From Neofusicoccum parvum (lineage: Eukaryota; Ascomycota; Dothideomycetes; Botryosphaeriales; Botryosphaeriaceae): a stretch of DNA of 64,000 nucleotides. Positions 47,471-57,462 of the stretch are shown piece after piece. Each line of letters begins with the position of its first letter. The first letter of the stretch is position 1. Made by a program: the position numbers and the translations under genes. Location of the stretch: NCBI GenBank assembly GCA_020912385.1, contig CP087214.1, positions 2,418,001-2,482,000 on the forward strand, read 5' to 3'. The notes beneath the pieces are model-generated. The model made no database searches. It was not told the DNA's origin and saw only the letters and a program-made list of their open reading frames with translations.

Positions 47471-50400
47471 CTAGAGTTCCTGTGGGGTTCGTTGCTGGTT
47501 CCTTTGTTCCAGGTAGGAGTCCAGCGCTGCTGTGTCCTTCAGTGCTGATGCGGGTTCCCATGTTGGCCGAGCATACCCTTCCCATTTAACTTGATACTGT
47601 AGCTGGCGCCTTTGTTGACTCGGTCTTTTTGCTATTCTCTCGCCTAGGATTGCCTCTACTACCCATTCGTCCTGGCCGTCTACTTGGACTGGTGGGGGTT
47701 GATAGTCGTCCTGTACTTGGCTTGGTAGTGGGTCCATTCCTGCCGGCCGGAGGAGGTCTACGTGGAAGACATTGTGTACTGCTCCAGGGATATCCAGTTT
47801 GTAGTTGTGAGATCCAACTACCTCAATGATAGTGAATTTTGCTGCCTTATCATCGAGTTTCTTGCTTGGCCTATCCGTCTTCAGGTTCCGTAGGTGTAGC
47901 CAGACCTTGTCACCTACTTTGTACGCAGGTGAAGGGTTTCTCTGCCGGTTGGCTTGCCTCTCTTGTTCCTGTTGAGCCTCTGCCATGGACATCTGCGCCC
48001 AGTCCGTGACTTCTTTGATCTTGGCTACAATTGCCTCCGCTCTTGCCACTGGGGAGTCCCTGTGGGGGTCATTGGGTTGAATATCCTCAAGCAGTTCCAG
48101 TGGCTCGAGGTGGAACCCATGGGAGAGGAAGAAGGGGCTTGCCTGAGTCGTTGTTGACGTTCTTCCATTGAGGGCCAGCTGAACAACCGGTAACCAGTCC
48201 GCCCAGTCTTGCTGGTGGTGATCCACAAACAATGCGAGTTTCCTTGCTACTTCAGTGTTCATTCTTTCCGTTGATCCATCCGTTTGGGGGTGGTAGGCCG
48301 TTGAGATACGTCTCTTGATCTTAAGCAGTTGACAAATACGTTGCTAAAGAAGGCTCACAAATTGCGTTCCCCTATCAGATACGATTGCTGCTGGGACACC
48401 ATGATTCCGGTAGAAGCATCCAATGAACAGCCTTGCAATGGTTTCCGTTTCAGTATTTGGGCAGGCCTCAAGGATTACTCCTTTTCCTAGGCGGTCGGTT
48501 ATTACCATAAGCATTTCGCAACCGTTACTAGATGGCAGTGGCCCAGTAAAGTCAATAGAGATCTCTCTCCATTGACGGCTTGGTACTGGTAACGGCTTGA
48601 GCAGCCCTTGCTTCCTGTCCCTCCAGACCTTGGTCCTTCCACAGACATCACAGTTCCGGCAGAATCTCCGGATATCATTGACAAATCCTGGCCAGAAGAA
48701 ATGCCTTGCCACGAGAGAGACTGTTTGAATACGCCCAGGATGCGCTGAGAGGGGGGAGTCATGCATCTCTTGAATGATTCTCGTTCGCAGTGGCTCAGAG
48801 TCTGGTACCCATTTCCTACCCCTGAAGAGGAGGCTTCCTTGGTTATCCAGTGAGCACTCAGTGATTGAGACCTTGAACTTTGTAGCAAACTCCAGTGGGA
48901 ATGTTCTTTCCCCTTGCTGTACTGCTTCTCGGAGTTGCCTTAACACTTGGTCCTGCTGGAGTGCCTCTTGCCATTGATCCTCTAGGGAAGGAGGTTCTCG
49001 TGCTTGTTGTCCTGGTCGTGCTTGTTGTCCTGGTCGTGCTTGTTGTCCTGGTCGTGCTTGTCGAGGTTTGACTGCCATGGCTTCTTCAGATAGAAGTGAA
49101 TCTTCATTGCTCCATTCTTGTTCTTCAGGGTCCTCTGGTGATCCAGTATTGAGGACCAATCCGTGGGGCATTAACTGAAGTAATTGAGCCGTTCTTTGTT
49201 CGAGTCTCTCATCCATATCTGTTGTAGGTAAGTCTTGGTCCCTTCTTGTCAATGCGTCTGCTAATCCATTGGTTTTCCCTGGGGTATATTCAATAATAAA
49301 GGAGAAGCGGCTAAGCTCTCTCCACCATCGAATCTGCCTTTCAGAAAGCCTTCTTGCTGTGGTAAAGTATTCTAGGTTCTTGTGATCAGTGAGAATCTTA
49401 AACTGATGAAGTCCTTTCAGTTCAGCATCCCACTGACGTAGGCATTTAACCACTGCAAGTAGTTCCTTGTCATAGATCGGGTAGTTGCATTCTGCTGGGA
49501 GATTCTTCTTTGAGAAGAACGCTACTGGTCGTAGAAAGCCGTCGTTATCAAATTGTTGGAGCACTCCTCCTGTGCAGTAGCCAGATGAGTCCGTTGCGAG
49601 GATTGTTTCTCGTTCTGGGTCGAATTGTATAAGGACTGGTGCAGTAATAAAGGCCTTCTTTAGTTTCTCAAATGCGGCATTGGCTTCTTGGCTCCATTGG
49701 AAGACGGTGTTCTTTCTTGTTAGGGAGACCAGGGGAGATACCAGGTTAGAGAAGCCCTTGATAAACCGTCGGTAAAAGTTGGCAAAACCGAGGAATCCGA
49801 GTACTCCTTTAGCCGTGGTGGGTGCCTTCCACTCCTGAATTGCCTTGACCTTCTCTAGATCCATACGGATGCCTTTTCCAGCCTCAATAATATACCCAAG
49901 GTACTTAGTAGACTGGACTTCGAATTCGCATTTCCTTAGATCAAGTTGTAGTCCTGCAGCGTCTAGCTTCTCTAACACCTTGTTTACCTTTTCTCGGTGC
50001 TCCCGACGAGTTCCGTCCGTGAAGATAAGAATGTCGTCGACGTAGGCAGAGACAAAGTCATCTAGGAAATCTCTTAACGTCCAGTTGATATACCGTTGGA
50101 AAGTACTAGGTGCATTTGCTAGTCCAAATGGTGTTACCAACCATTCAAAGAGCCCAAAGCGTGTCCGGAATGCTGTTAACCACTCGCTTCCTTCCGCAAT
50201 TCGTATCCGGTGGAAGGCAGCACTCACGTCGAGCTTCGTAAACCACTTGGCCTTACTAATTCGATTAAGTGTCTCCTGGATCAGTGGTAGGGGATAGCGG
50301 TCCTTTCTTGTAATCCGATTAAGAGCCCGGTAGTCACAGCAGAAACGAAGGCCTCCTCCAGGTTTCTTTACAAAGAGGACAGGTGCTGCTGCTGGCGAGT

Positions 50401-51283
50401 TGCTTACACGGATAAAGCCTTTATCTAGTAGCTCGTTAAGAGTCTTCCTTAGTACAAGAAGCTCATCACGAGACATATTATATAAAGGTCCCCATGGGGC
50501 ATCAGGTGTCTTGCCGTTGGTATCCTTTTCCAGTTCAATTTGATGGTCAATTCCAGGTCGGTGCGGTGGGAGTTTTTCCGCCTCTTTCTTGTCAAATAGA
50601 CTGATCCGTTTAGGGTCTACCCAGCTAGGTAACTGGCTTCGGAAATCCATAAGGGGCTTCTCCTGTAAGGCCTTGTTGATATCCGCGAGGCTGGCTGTAA
50701 AGATCTAATATCCTTTCTTTTTTCCAAGCCTCATAAGGTGGCAAAAGGCAGCAGCTCCAATTAGCTTGCCTTGAGACTTAGGGAGATCAGTGTCTTGCTT
50801 TACAGTCAATCCAGTATCCTTGAAGGTGATGGTTCGTTCGCTCTGGTCAAGTACTGCTTTTTCTTGCACCATCCAGGGGCTCCCTAGCATAAGATCGCAT
50901 CCAGAGAGTTTTGGGACGATATAGAAGAACATACGCTTTTGATGATGACCCCCAATGTCGACTTCAGCCCAGGCAACTTCATTGATCTTCCACCCAGTTG
51001 GTGTCAGTCCATCCAGTGTCCTTGGTGAGATTTTAATACGCGGGAGGTTACAGCGTTCAGCGAATTTATAGCTCATTACAGCGTAGAATTCACAACCAGT
51101 ATCAGCAAGAGCTTTTCCAAAAGTCTCTTTATTGATCATAACTGAAGTGAGAAGTGAATCCTGTTCCAATTTAGGTTGCTGTTTACGCCATTCATCCTGT
51201 GCTTCCTGCTTTTCCTCCACTGTTAGCTCCTGCCTGCGATTTCCAACAGGAGCTTTCAGTTTTCCGACTGCTGGGAGGAGGTC
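47471..51283 (-). pseudogene. Gypsy-A2 pol (protease-RT-RNase H-integrase-chromodomain), two premature TAG codons
   Basis: One frame of about 1,270 codons. Protease ALADTGCEF (DTG), RT with CDYRALNRITRKDRYPLP and AYVDDIL, RNase H with TDSSGYCTGG, integrase HHCC zinc (HDSPLSAHPG...CRNCDVC) and core (IDFTGPLP, SDRGTQF, STAYHPQTDGSTERMN), then a chromodomain (WVVEAILGERI, QVKWEGYARPTWEP) that can bind methylated histone H3K9. TAG stops at 50,705-50,707 and 48,344-48,346 replace what look like Trp or Gln codons, consistent with RIP. A tandem RPGQQA repeat lies near 49,010-49,065. The rest is intact. Confidence 0.9.
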
Positions 51284-52560
51284 TTATTATCCTCCATGTC
51301 TTCCAGTTGCGGTCCCACGTGTCCCTCCTGCTGAGCAGGCCTTGCAAAGCGTGTAGGTCTCCTTGGTGGTAGCCAGGGGCATTGGGCAATTAGATGCGTT
51401 GAGTCGCCGCAGCGTAGGCAACGGTATTCCTCCTTTCGTTTCTGCATCTCTTGATCATTCACCTACTTGACACGGCGCCCTTGGGCTGCCTTAGCTGGCC
51501 CAGTAGGTTCCCAGTCCATGTTGTCGTGTTGGGGCGTCGTTGTTTTTGGCTGCTTGGACCCTGGCTGCCTGCTAGTGGACCCTGCCGAGCCAACCTTATT
51601 CTGACCACGCCACCACCCTTCCTGCCAGCCCTGTTGGGCTTTCTTGCCATTATTACGCACATGAAATGCCTCCAGTTGATCACTAACGCGTTTCAGCTCA
51701 GTGCAGTAGTCCTCAAAGGACTGGCTTGTACTTCCAAGGCCAATCATGCTGTGCTGAAGCTCTTGACTGAGTCCTGCTTCTAAGTAAGCTTTCAGGATCT
51801 CATCTGGCCAGTGGGTGCCTCCTGCCTCCAGTACCAGTTTGCGAAACTCGGTAAAGTGTTCCATGAAAGGCTTGTTGGTTTGGCGTAGCTTGTGCAGCTT
51901 GCGCTGGGCCTTTTCTTGTACATGGGGGTCGCCAAATGATAGGCGTAGTTGGTCCAGTAGGCACTGAGCAGTCATATTACTTGTGTTGGTGGTGGCTTGT
52001 ATCCAGGGCTGTAGCTGACGCGCTGCCTCGCCTCTGAGTCGATTGTGGAGCATGAAGAACTTGGTTGCCTCGTTACAGTTATTGTAATCTACGGAGAGCT
52101 TTGCCAAGGCCTGAGAGATCCAGGGTTCGAGTTCATCCCTATTGCCTGAGAACTCAGCGAGGGGGCCAAGGTTCTTAGTAGGCTTGTTATTCTGAGAGGA
52201 AGGCGCGTGTTCTTGGGGCTGGGCTGTGGCCTGTGCTTGGGGAGGCTCGGTCGGTTGTTGCTCGGAAATTACAGTTCCAGTTTGGGACGTCTGTTGCCCC
52301 TTTTCCAGCTGTTCCACCTTGCTATTCAGTGCGCTCATCTGAGCCATCATCTGCTGTAGCATCTGCTTCATTTCTTGGGATTCTTGAGCCCGTTGCTCCT
52401 CCTCATACTGTGGGTTAACCATTCTGAGAATCCCTCGCTTCGTGTTGCTTCTAGTGATTCCAGTAGTTCCAGTGATTCCAGTGATTCCAGTGATTCCAGT
52501 GATTCCAGTGATTCCAGTGATTCCAGTGATTCTAGTGATTCCAGTGCGAGACTGTGCCAA
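51256..52560 (-). pseudogene. Gypsy-A2 gag (capsid and CCHC knuckle), one premature TAG
   Basis: Frame from 52,560 (or, more likely, the ATG at 52,422, MVNPQYEEEQ) to TGA at 51,256-51,258. Contains a coiled-coil-like Gln/Glu-rich start, a retrotransposon gag capsid region (LGPLAEFSGNRDELEPWI ... FGDPHVQEKAQRKLHKLRQ) and a CCHC zinc knuckle CLRCGDSTHLIAQC. A TAG at 51,463-51,465 separates capsid and knuckle. The first 46 codons span a 9-bp repeat and are rich in Thr-Gly-Ile. The end overlaps pol by 28 nt in the -1 frame. Confidence 0.87.
52447..52550. repeat. 9-bp minisatellite (GTGATTCCA)n
   Basis: About ten imperfect units of GTGATTCCA, lying just before the gag start in the element sense. 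The gypsy-A1 copy has a shorter, mutated version near 38,298-38,375, so the unit number has changed between copies. Confidence 0.85.
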
Positions 52561-52604
52561 TAATCCAGTTCCAATAAGTCCAGTGGGTTTGAAGTCTTAG
52601 CTAT

Positions 52605-52785
52605 TGTCAGGGCTCAACCTTAGGATGATCACTGAAAGGTTTATTGCGCTATGTACGTTAAGCTAAGACTTAAAGAGAAGAAGAAGAAGAAGAATAAAGA
52701 AGAGAACTTAAATACAAAGAGGGCTTGGTATCACGTGACTGCCGATGATCCTCTGAGGCTTCTCCTGAGGCTTCAGACTCTAACA
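52605..52785 (-). repeat. Gypsy-A2 5' LTR
   Basis: 181 bp. Contains AGCTAAGACTT at 52,661-52,671, whose exact reverse complement lies just inside the element at 52,592-52,602, the expected primer-binding position. Confidence 0.92.
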
Positions 52786-55300
52786 TAAGGCACCAGGCCT
52801 AGACAAGATTATCAATAGGTTCCTAAAGCAGTATACTCAGACACTAAGTGGACCACTCACCAGGCTCTTCCAGAAATGCCTAGCGCTTACATACCACCCC
52901 AGGCAGTTTAAAAGCTCTATTACCGTAGTCCTCAGGAAACCACAGAGGGATGACTACACTAAAGCCAAGTCATTTAGACCGATTGCCCTACTTAATACGC
53001 TAGGGAAGCTGCTTAAGAGGGTTGTAGTAGATCGGATCTCCTAGGCTACTAAGGCCCACAAACTGCTCCCCGATACACAGATGGAAGCTAGGAGAAACAG
53101 GATAGCAGTAGCAGCTCTTAACCTACTTACGGAATAGATTCATACTATCTAGGCGCAAGATCCTAGGCTGGTAGCCTCAGTCCTCAGTCTGGACATCTCA
53201 GGGGCATACGACCATATATCCCACAAGAGACTCCTCTACAATATGAGGATGGCAAGGCTCCCAGCCTAGATAGAAAGATTCACTCACTCCTTCCTACAGG
53301 ACCGCACCACTCAGCTGTCCTTTAGGGACTTTACAAGCCAACCAATCCACACCACAACAGGCATCCCCTAGGGATCCTCACTGTCCCTGATCCTCTATCT
53401 GTTCTTTGCCTCTAACCTACTTACAAAACTCCAAAGGGGCAACACTTTCCCCCTTGGCTTTATAGACGATACCAACATCCTTACATTTAGTAGATCTACA
53501 GAACAAAACTGTAGGATGCTAGAGGAGGCTAATAGAACCTGCGAACACTGGGTAGCTACCTACGGGTCGACCTTCTCGCCTAACAAGTACCATCTCGTTC
53601 ACTTCACGAGAAGGCCAAAGAGATTCAATATGGCAGCAGGAATCCGCATCCCGGGATTTACGGGACACCCAGAACCTACAGTCAAGATCCTGGGAGTCCA
53701 TGTAGATAACAAGCTAAGATGGGGACCTCACATTAGGGAAACTAGGGCTAGGACACTTAAGCAGTGCACATCCCTCTCTAGACTCGTAGCATCCACCTGG
53801 GGAGCCTTATTTACTAAAGCCCGTCATATCTATACAGTAGTGGTGAGGCCAGTCCTTACCTACGGCTGCGGGGTATGGCATATCCCGGAGGGGATCCCAG
53901 GGTGGAGGAAAATAGCCATCCAGCCACTGCAGAAGATTCAAAACCAGTGCCTTCATACCATCTCAGGGGCGTACAAGTCAACCAGCACACAAACCTTAGA
54001 GCATGAGACGGGGATCCCCCCGCTCTCACTCCACCTAGATGAACTAACACTAGCCCAGACTATTAGGGCTAGGGATGGCCCAGTAGCAGCAGTGGTAGAG
54101 GAAACTTACCAGAGCATCAAATAGATAGCCCGGGCTACTCTGGGCGCTAGAGACCCAGCCGGCCCAGCTCGGAGAACCCTACTTAGAGCAAGGGTAACCT
54201 CCCTTCTCGGCAGCTACCCCACCCTCCCGGAGCGAACAAGGCTACGCATAGCATATAGGAAGAAGTGGAAGGAGAGATGGATAACGTACACTAGCTAGGA
54301 AAGGCGGCACAGGCCAGTGGCTTAGAGCATACAGTGGAACCCAAAGATTCGACAAATTCACAGCGAACTGTCTAAGCCACAGAGCACACTCGCCACTCTA
54401 CTGCGTACTGAGTATATTAGGCTGGAGGACTTCCTCTCTAAGCGCAAGGTGCTAGGACACCCTAGCCCCGCCTGCCCATACGGCTGGTATAGGCAAACCC
54501 TAAAGTACATCCTCCTCTTCTACCCCTACTTCCAACAGGGTAGGGCACAGATGCTCTAAAAGGCGGAAACTATAGACTACCGCTCCCTTCTCTCTATAAA
54601 AAAGGGAGTCAAAGCAGTAACAGACTGGTTCTTACGCCTAGGACTGCTCAAGTAGTTTAGCCTGGCCAGGGAATTAATCTAGGAGGACAGCCAGGAAGAG
54701 GAACTAGGAGGACTACTAGGACTACTCGGACCCGGACAACTACGAGGATAAGGACTAAAGGGATAGGGCTAGTAGATGAATATAGGGCTGCCACAGCAGC
54801 CGCTACCGGTAAGAAGGGAAAATAGAACCAGAATTAGACATCATGCCTAGATCGAGAGGAGGGGTTTTTACTAGGCGAAAAGGTTTTCCCCCTCGTGTAA
54901 AATAACTACAGATAGCCAACCCCGCATGGACCCGTAAGGGAGCTATATTGGGAAGAAATGAATTTATCTATCTATCTATCTATTAAAGGTATTAGGGTTT
55001 CTAATTTTAATCTTATATGTTCTTAGTATTGCCTGTTCTTCTTAGAGCTCTTGGAGTTATTTAAGGCGGCCTTTAAGAGCCTTAATTATAGTGACGAGAT
55101 GCTCTATTATTAGCTATAGGGCTGTTATGTTATCGTCCTAACCGAAAGGTGCAAATCCGCCGCGACCGCAGCGGCATTTAATTTGTATGGGGAATCGCCG
55201 GGTCGGACGTTGGCGGCTCACCGCGGCGTGATTTACCGCGGCGTGATTTAGAGAAATAGCCGAGACTCGGTCAAGTTGTAGAGCACGTCACTGCGATTAC

Positions 55301-55311
55301 TTTTTATATAA
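55301..55311 (+). promoter_or_regulatory. TATA box of helicase copy 1
   Basis: TTTTTATATAA about 225 bp before the ancestral start codon. The same element is at 62,820-62,829 in copy 2 (TTTTTATATG), so it is conserved between copies. Confidence 0.5.
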
Positions 55312-57110
55312 GCCATCCTAAAATCCGACCGCTGCATCGTGAGAAACCAGCCACTTGGGGTAACAGTAGGGTTAGGGTTGAGGGTTTTTGATGGGGTAAG
55401 AGTGATCCGTGCGGCGGCGGGCAGTAGTAGTAGTAATAGTAGTAGTTAGCAGCATTTACGAGTTTTCTCATACTAGCACCATTCTCTCCAGCAACTTTCA
55501 GCATCAGCCAGGCAAATACTAACTGGCGTACTAAATAGCGTCAGCTTACTTTTATCACCAGGTAGAATACCAGCTCGTGATCTGCAAGGAGTGCAGGCAT
55601 ACGGTATGGCCAGACCAGGTGGAAGGTCACTTACGAGGGAAGCATCACCGGATGGGCCGGAAGCAGGCGGAACTCGTTGGAAATGAGGTTAGAGGCTGGC
55701 ATGGCTTGATCATATCCCCAAGCGAGCTGCAGGTGCCAGCCCGGGTGCAGCAGCCCATCGCGGAGCTACCGTTGTTTGAGGATGGACTGCTGTGCCAAAG
55801 AGAGCCCAACAGCTGCCAGTATATCTGTAGGAGCAAGAGGATCATGAAGGATCACTGGCACGAAGAGCACGGGTGGTCGCTTGGAGGTGGTAAAGGCAGG
55901 TTGGCCAGAAGGGTGGAGGAGAGTCTGGAGGAGAGGTTTTGGAAGACAGCGAAGCGGGTGCGCTGCCAGCGCTTCTCCCCTACCTTCCACGGCTCGCAGT
56001 ACTTTGAAGTCTGCCAGCCGGCGGATCCAGCGCCGCAGGAGGAGGACCAGGCGCAGCCCGCCCAGGAGGGAGGGGAGGGAGGGGAGGGAGGAGGAGAGCA
56101 GCTGTGGTAGCGGGCGTGGAACAAGGCAAACCAGAACTGGGAGGAGCTGGAGAAGCGGGCGCGGGCGACTATCGAGGAAGGGGAGAAGGACGAGGTTAGC
56201 CCGTAGCTGGACAGGACGCAGTGGCTGCCGTACCTAGCGCGGCTGGACCGCGACGATCTGCTAGCGTCGGTTGAGGAGCCCAACACCACCAACAACCCGG
56301 ACAGGCCAGAGGAGGAGGAGGCGGCGGCGGTAGCCATCTGGAAAGCCATGGACGAGGTTGCGCGCATCGGCCAGCAGGTGGTGACCCAGCGGGTCGGCAT
56401 ATTCATCCGCATGGAGCTGATGAGGACGGAGAAGCACCAGAACCGGTACCACCCGCTGCAGCCGTACATAGAGGAAAACGCGGTCGCGGACAGGTCGAGG
56501 GCGTGGAAGCAGGTGCTGATATTCTTCGTCAGGACGCAGCAGCAGCGGCAGCAGCAGCAGGGGTAGCAGCAGGAAGAGTATGACTGGAGAAGGCCAGAGT
56601 ACAGGTTCACCCGCAGGTAGTCCAGGGCGTTCACTAGGCTGATGGAGGAGGCGGAGCAAGCTGTAAAGAAGTAAGAAGAAGGGAAAGGGGGAGGAAGAGA
56701 CGAAGAAGAAAGCGAGGAAGAAGAGGGAGGAAGAAGTGATAGTAATGGTGATAATAATAAAGAAGAAGGAGCTGATTTAGAAGAGCAGCAGTAGCAGCAG
56801 CTGCCACCAAAGCTATCCGGGATCTAGAAGGCGTGCTTAGACTTTTACATTGAACTGCTGAACCAGAGGATCACGTAGCGCGAGTACGACAGCGCTCTGG
56901 TCTGCGCTCTAGCGGTGCAGAGGGTCACGCCCACCGGCTGGAGGGAGCCGGGTCTGTACACAGCGATTCTGTCGGCCATCATCAAGGTGGGGCGCTTCAT
57001 GGTGGTGCAGAAGGCGCTGGAGATAGCGGGTCCAGCAGCAGCAGTAGCAGCAGCAGAAGGGGAGGAGGATGGTAGGGAGGAGTTTAGCAGTAGGGGCAGC
57101 GCATGGGACT

Positions 57111-57462
57111 TTGAGGAGGAGGAGGAGGAGGAGGAGGAGGAGGAGGAGGACGGCGCTAGCGGTTATAGTGGAGGCGATGCTGGCAGCAGCAGTAGCAGTA
57201 GCCGCAGCCAGGGCGGCAGGAGCAGCAGCAGCCAGGACAGCAGGAGCAGCAGTAGCCAGGGCGGCAGGAGCAGCAGCAGCCAGGGCGGCAGGAGCAGCGG
57301 CGGCCAGGGCAGCGGCGGCTAGAGCAGCAGTGGCCAGGGCAGCAGCGGCCAGGGCAGCGGCGGCCAGAGCAGTACCAGCAGCAGCGGCCAGGACAGCGCC
57401 AGCAGCAGCGGCAGGGACAGCAGTGGGCGCAGCAAGCGCAGCCAGCGCAGCCAGCGCAGCCA
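57111..57462. repeat. GGA and GCA/GGC trinucleotide-rich block
   Basis: GAG/GGA repeats (57,111-57,150), then AGC-rich and GGC-rich repeats to 57,462. They lie inside the helicase frame and encode Glu-, Ser/Gly- and Gln-rich linkers. They create long open frames on the opposite strand. Confidence 0.8.

Larger units (their letters stand above)
46814..52785 (-). mobile_element. Gypsy-A2: young, nearly intact Tf1/sushi-like chromovirus
   Basis: Two identical-looking 181-bp LTRs (46,814-46,994 and 52,605-52,785, TGTCAGGG...TCTAACA) with 5-bp target duplication TAAGG (46,809-46,813 and 52,786-52,790). A polypurine tract (read as a C-run at 46,995-47,012 on the plus strand) adjoins the 3' LTR. The gag frame is followed by pol in the -1 frame with order protease, RT, RNase H, integrase, chromodomain. 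Only three premature TAG codons are present. It lies inside the LINE and is the youngest insertion. Confidence 0.95.
45436..54751 (+). pseudogene. LINE ORF2 (endonuclease-reverse transcriptase), RIPed and split by gypsy-A2
   Basis: Frame from about 45,436 to 46,813 and, after removing gypsy-A2, from 52,791 to TAA at 54,749-54,751; the two parts are in the same frame. The N-terminal APE-type endonuclease shows QYNVYKSKN, LAIQEPW and LGDFNLHHS. The reverse transcriptase shows FRPIALLNTLGKLLKR, LDISGAYD and FIDDTNI (the FADD/YxDD-type catalytic motif changed to FIDD). The C-terminus has a cysteine-poor HPSPACPYG...QTLKYILLFYPYF knuckle. Stops are nearly all TAG. No RNase H domain is evident. Confidence 0.82.
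43880..54978 (+). mobile_element. Near full-length Tad/I-like LINE, interrupted by gypsy-A2
   Basis: Bounded by a 16-bp target duplication TCTATTAAAGGTATTA (43,864-43,879 and 54,979-54,994) and ending in an ATCT-type short repeat tail (54,963-54,978). Without the 5,977 bp of gypsy-A2 and its duplicated site, it is 5,122 bp. Two reading frames follow: an ORF1 with CCHC knuckles and an ORF2 with endonuclease and reverse transcriptase. Both contain many TAG codons from RIP. The target was the gag gene of gypsy-B. Shorter copies of its 3' end lie at 27,552-27,925 and 28,807-30,198. Confidence 0.92.
31164..55135 (-). mobile_element. Gypsy-B chromovirus, RIPed, 5'-truncated, interrupted by later insertions
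   Basis: Minus-strand LTR retrotransposon. The 3' LTR is 31,164-31,635, preceded (in element sense) by a polypurine tract AAGAGGGGGG. Internal pieces are 31,636-32,608, 38,622-43,863 and 54,995-55,135. Reading on the minus strand through TAG stops gives: gag (54,995-55,135 and on past 43,863), reverse transcriptase with YLDDI near 40,830, integrase and its C-terminal GDKVYLL domain near 38,800-38,900, and a chromodomain split by the gypsy-A1 insertion (VVEKVLD | YLL-EGD...T-ELLENY). The element ends near the gag start at 55,135, where the helicase repeat begins; the 5' LTR is missing. It is the oldest layer of the nest. Confidence 0.8.

Noticed and set aside
26600..55000. tRNA, 5S rRNA or CRISPR-like arrays
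   Set aside because: No cloverleaf, internal promoter boxes or regularly spaced repeats with unique spacers that I could support; the tandem repeats are simple minisatellites.
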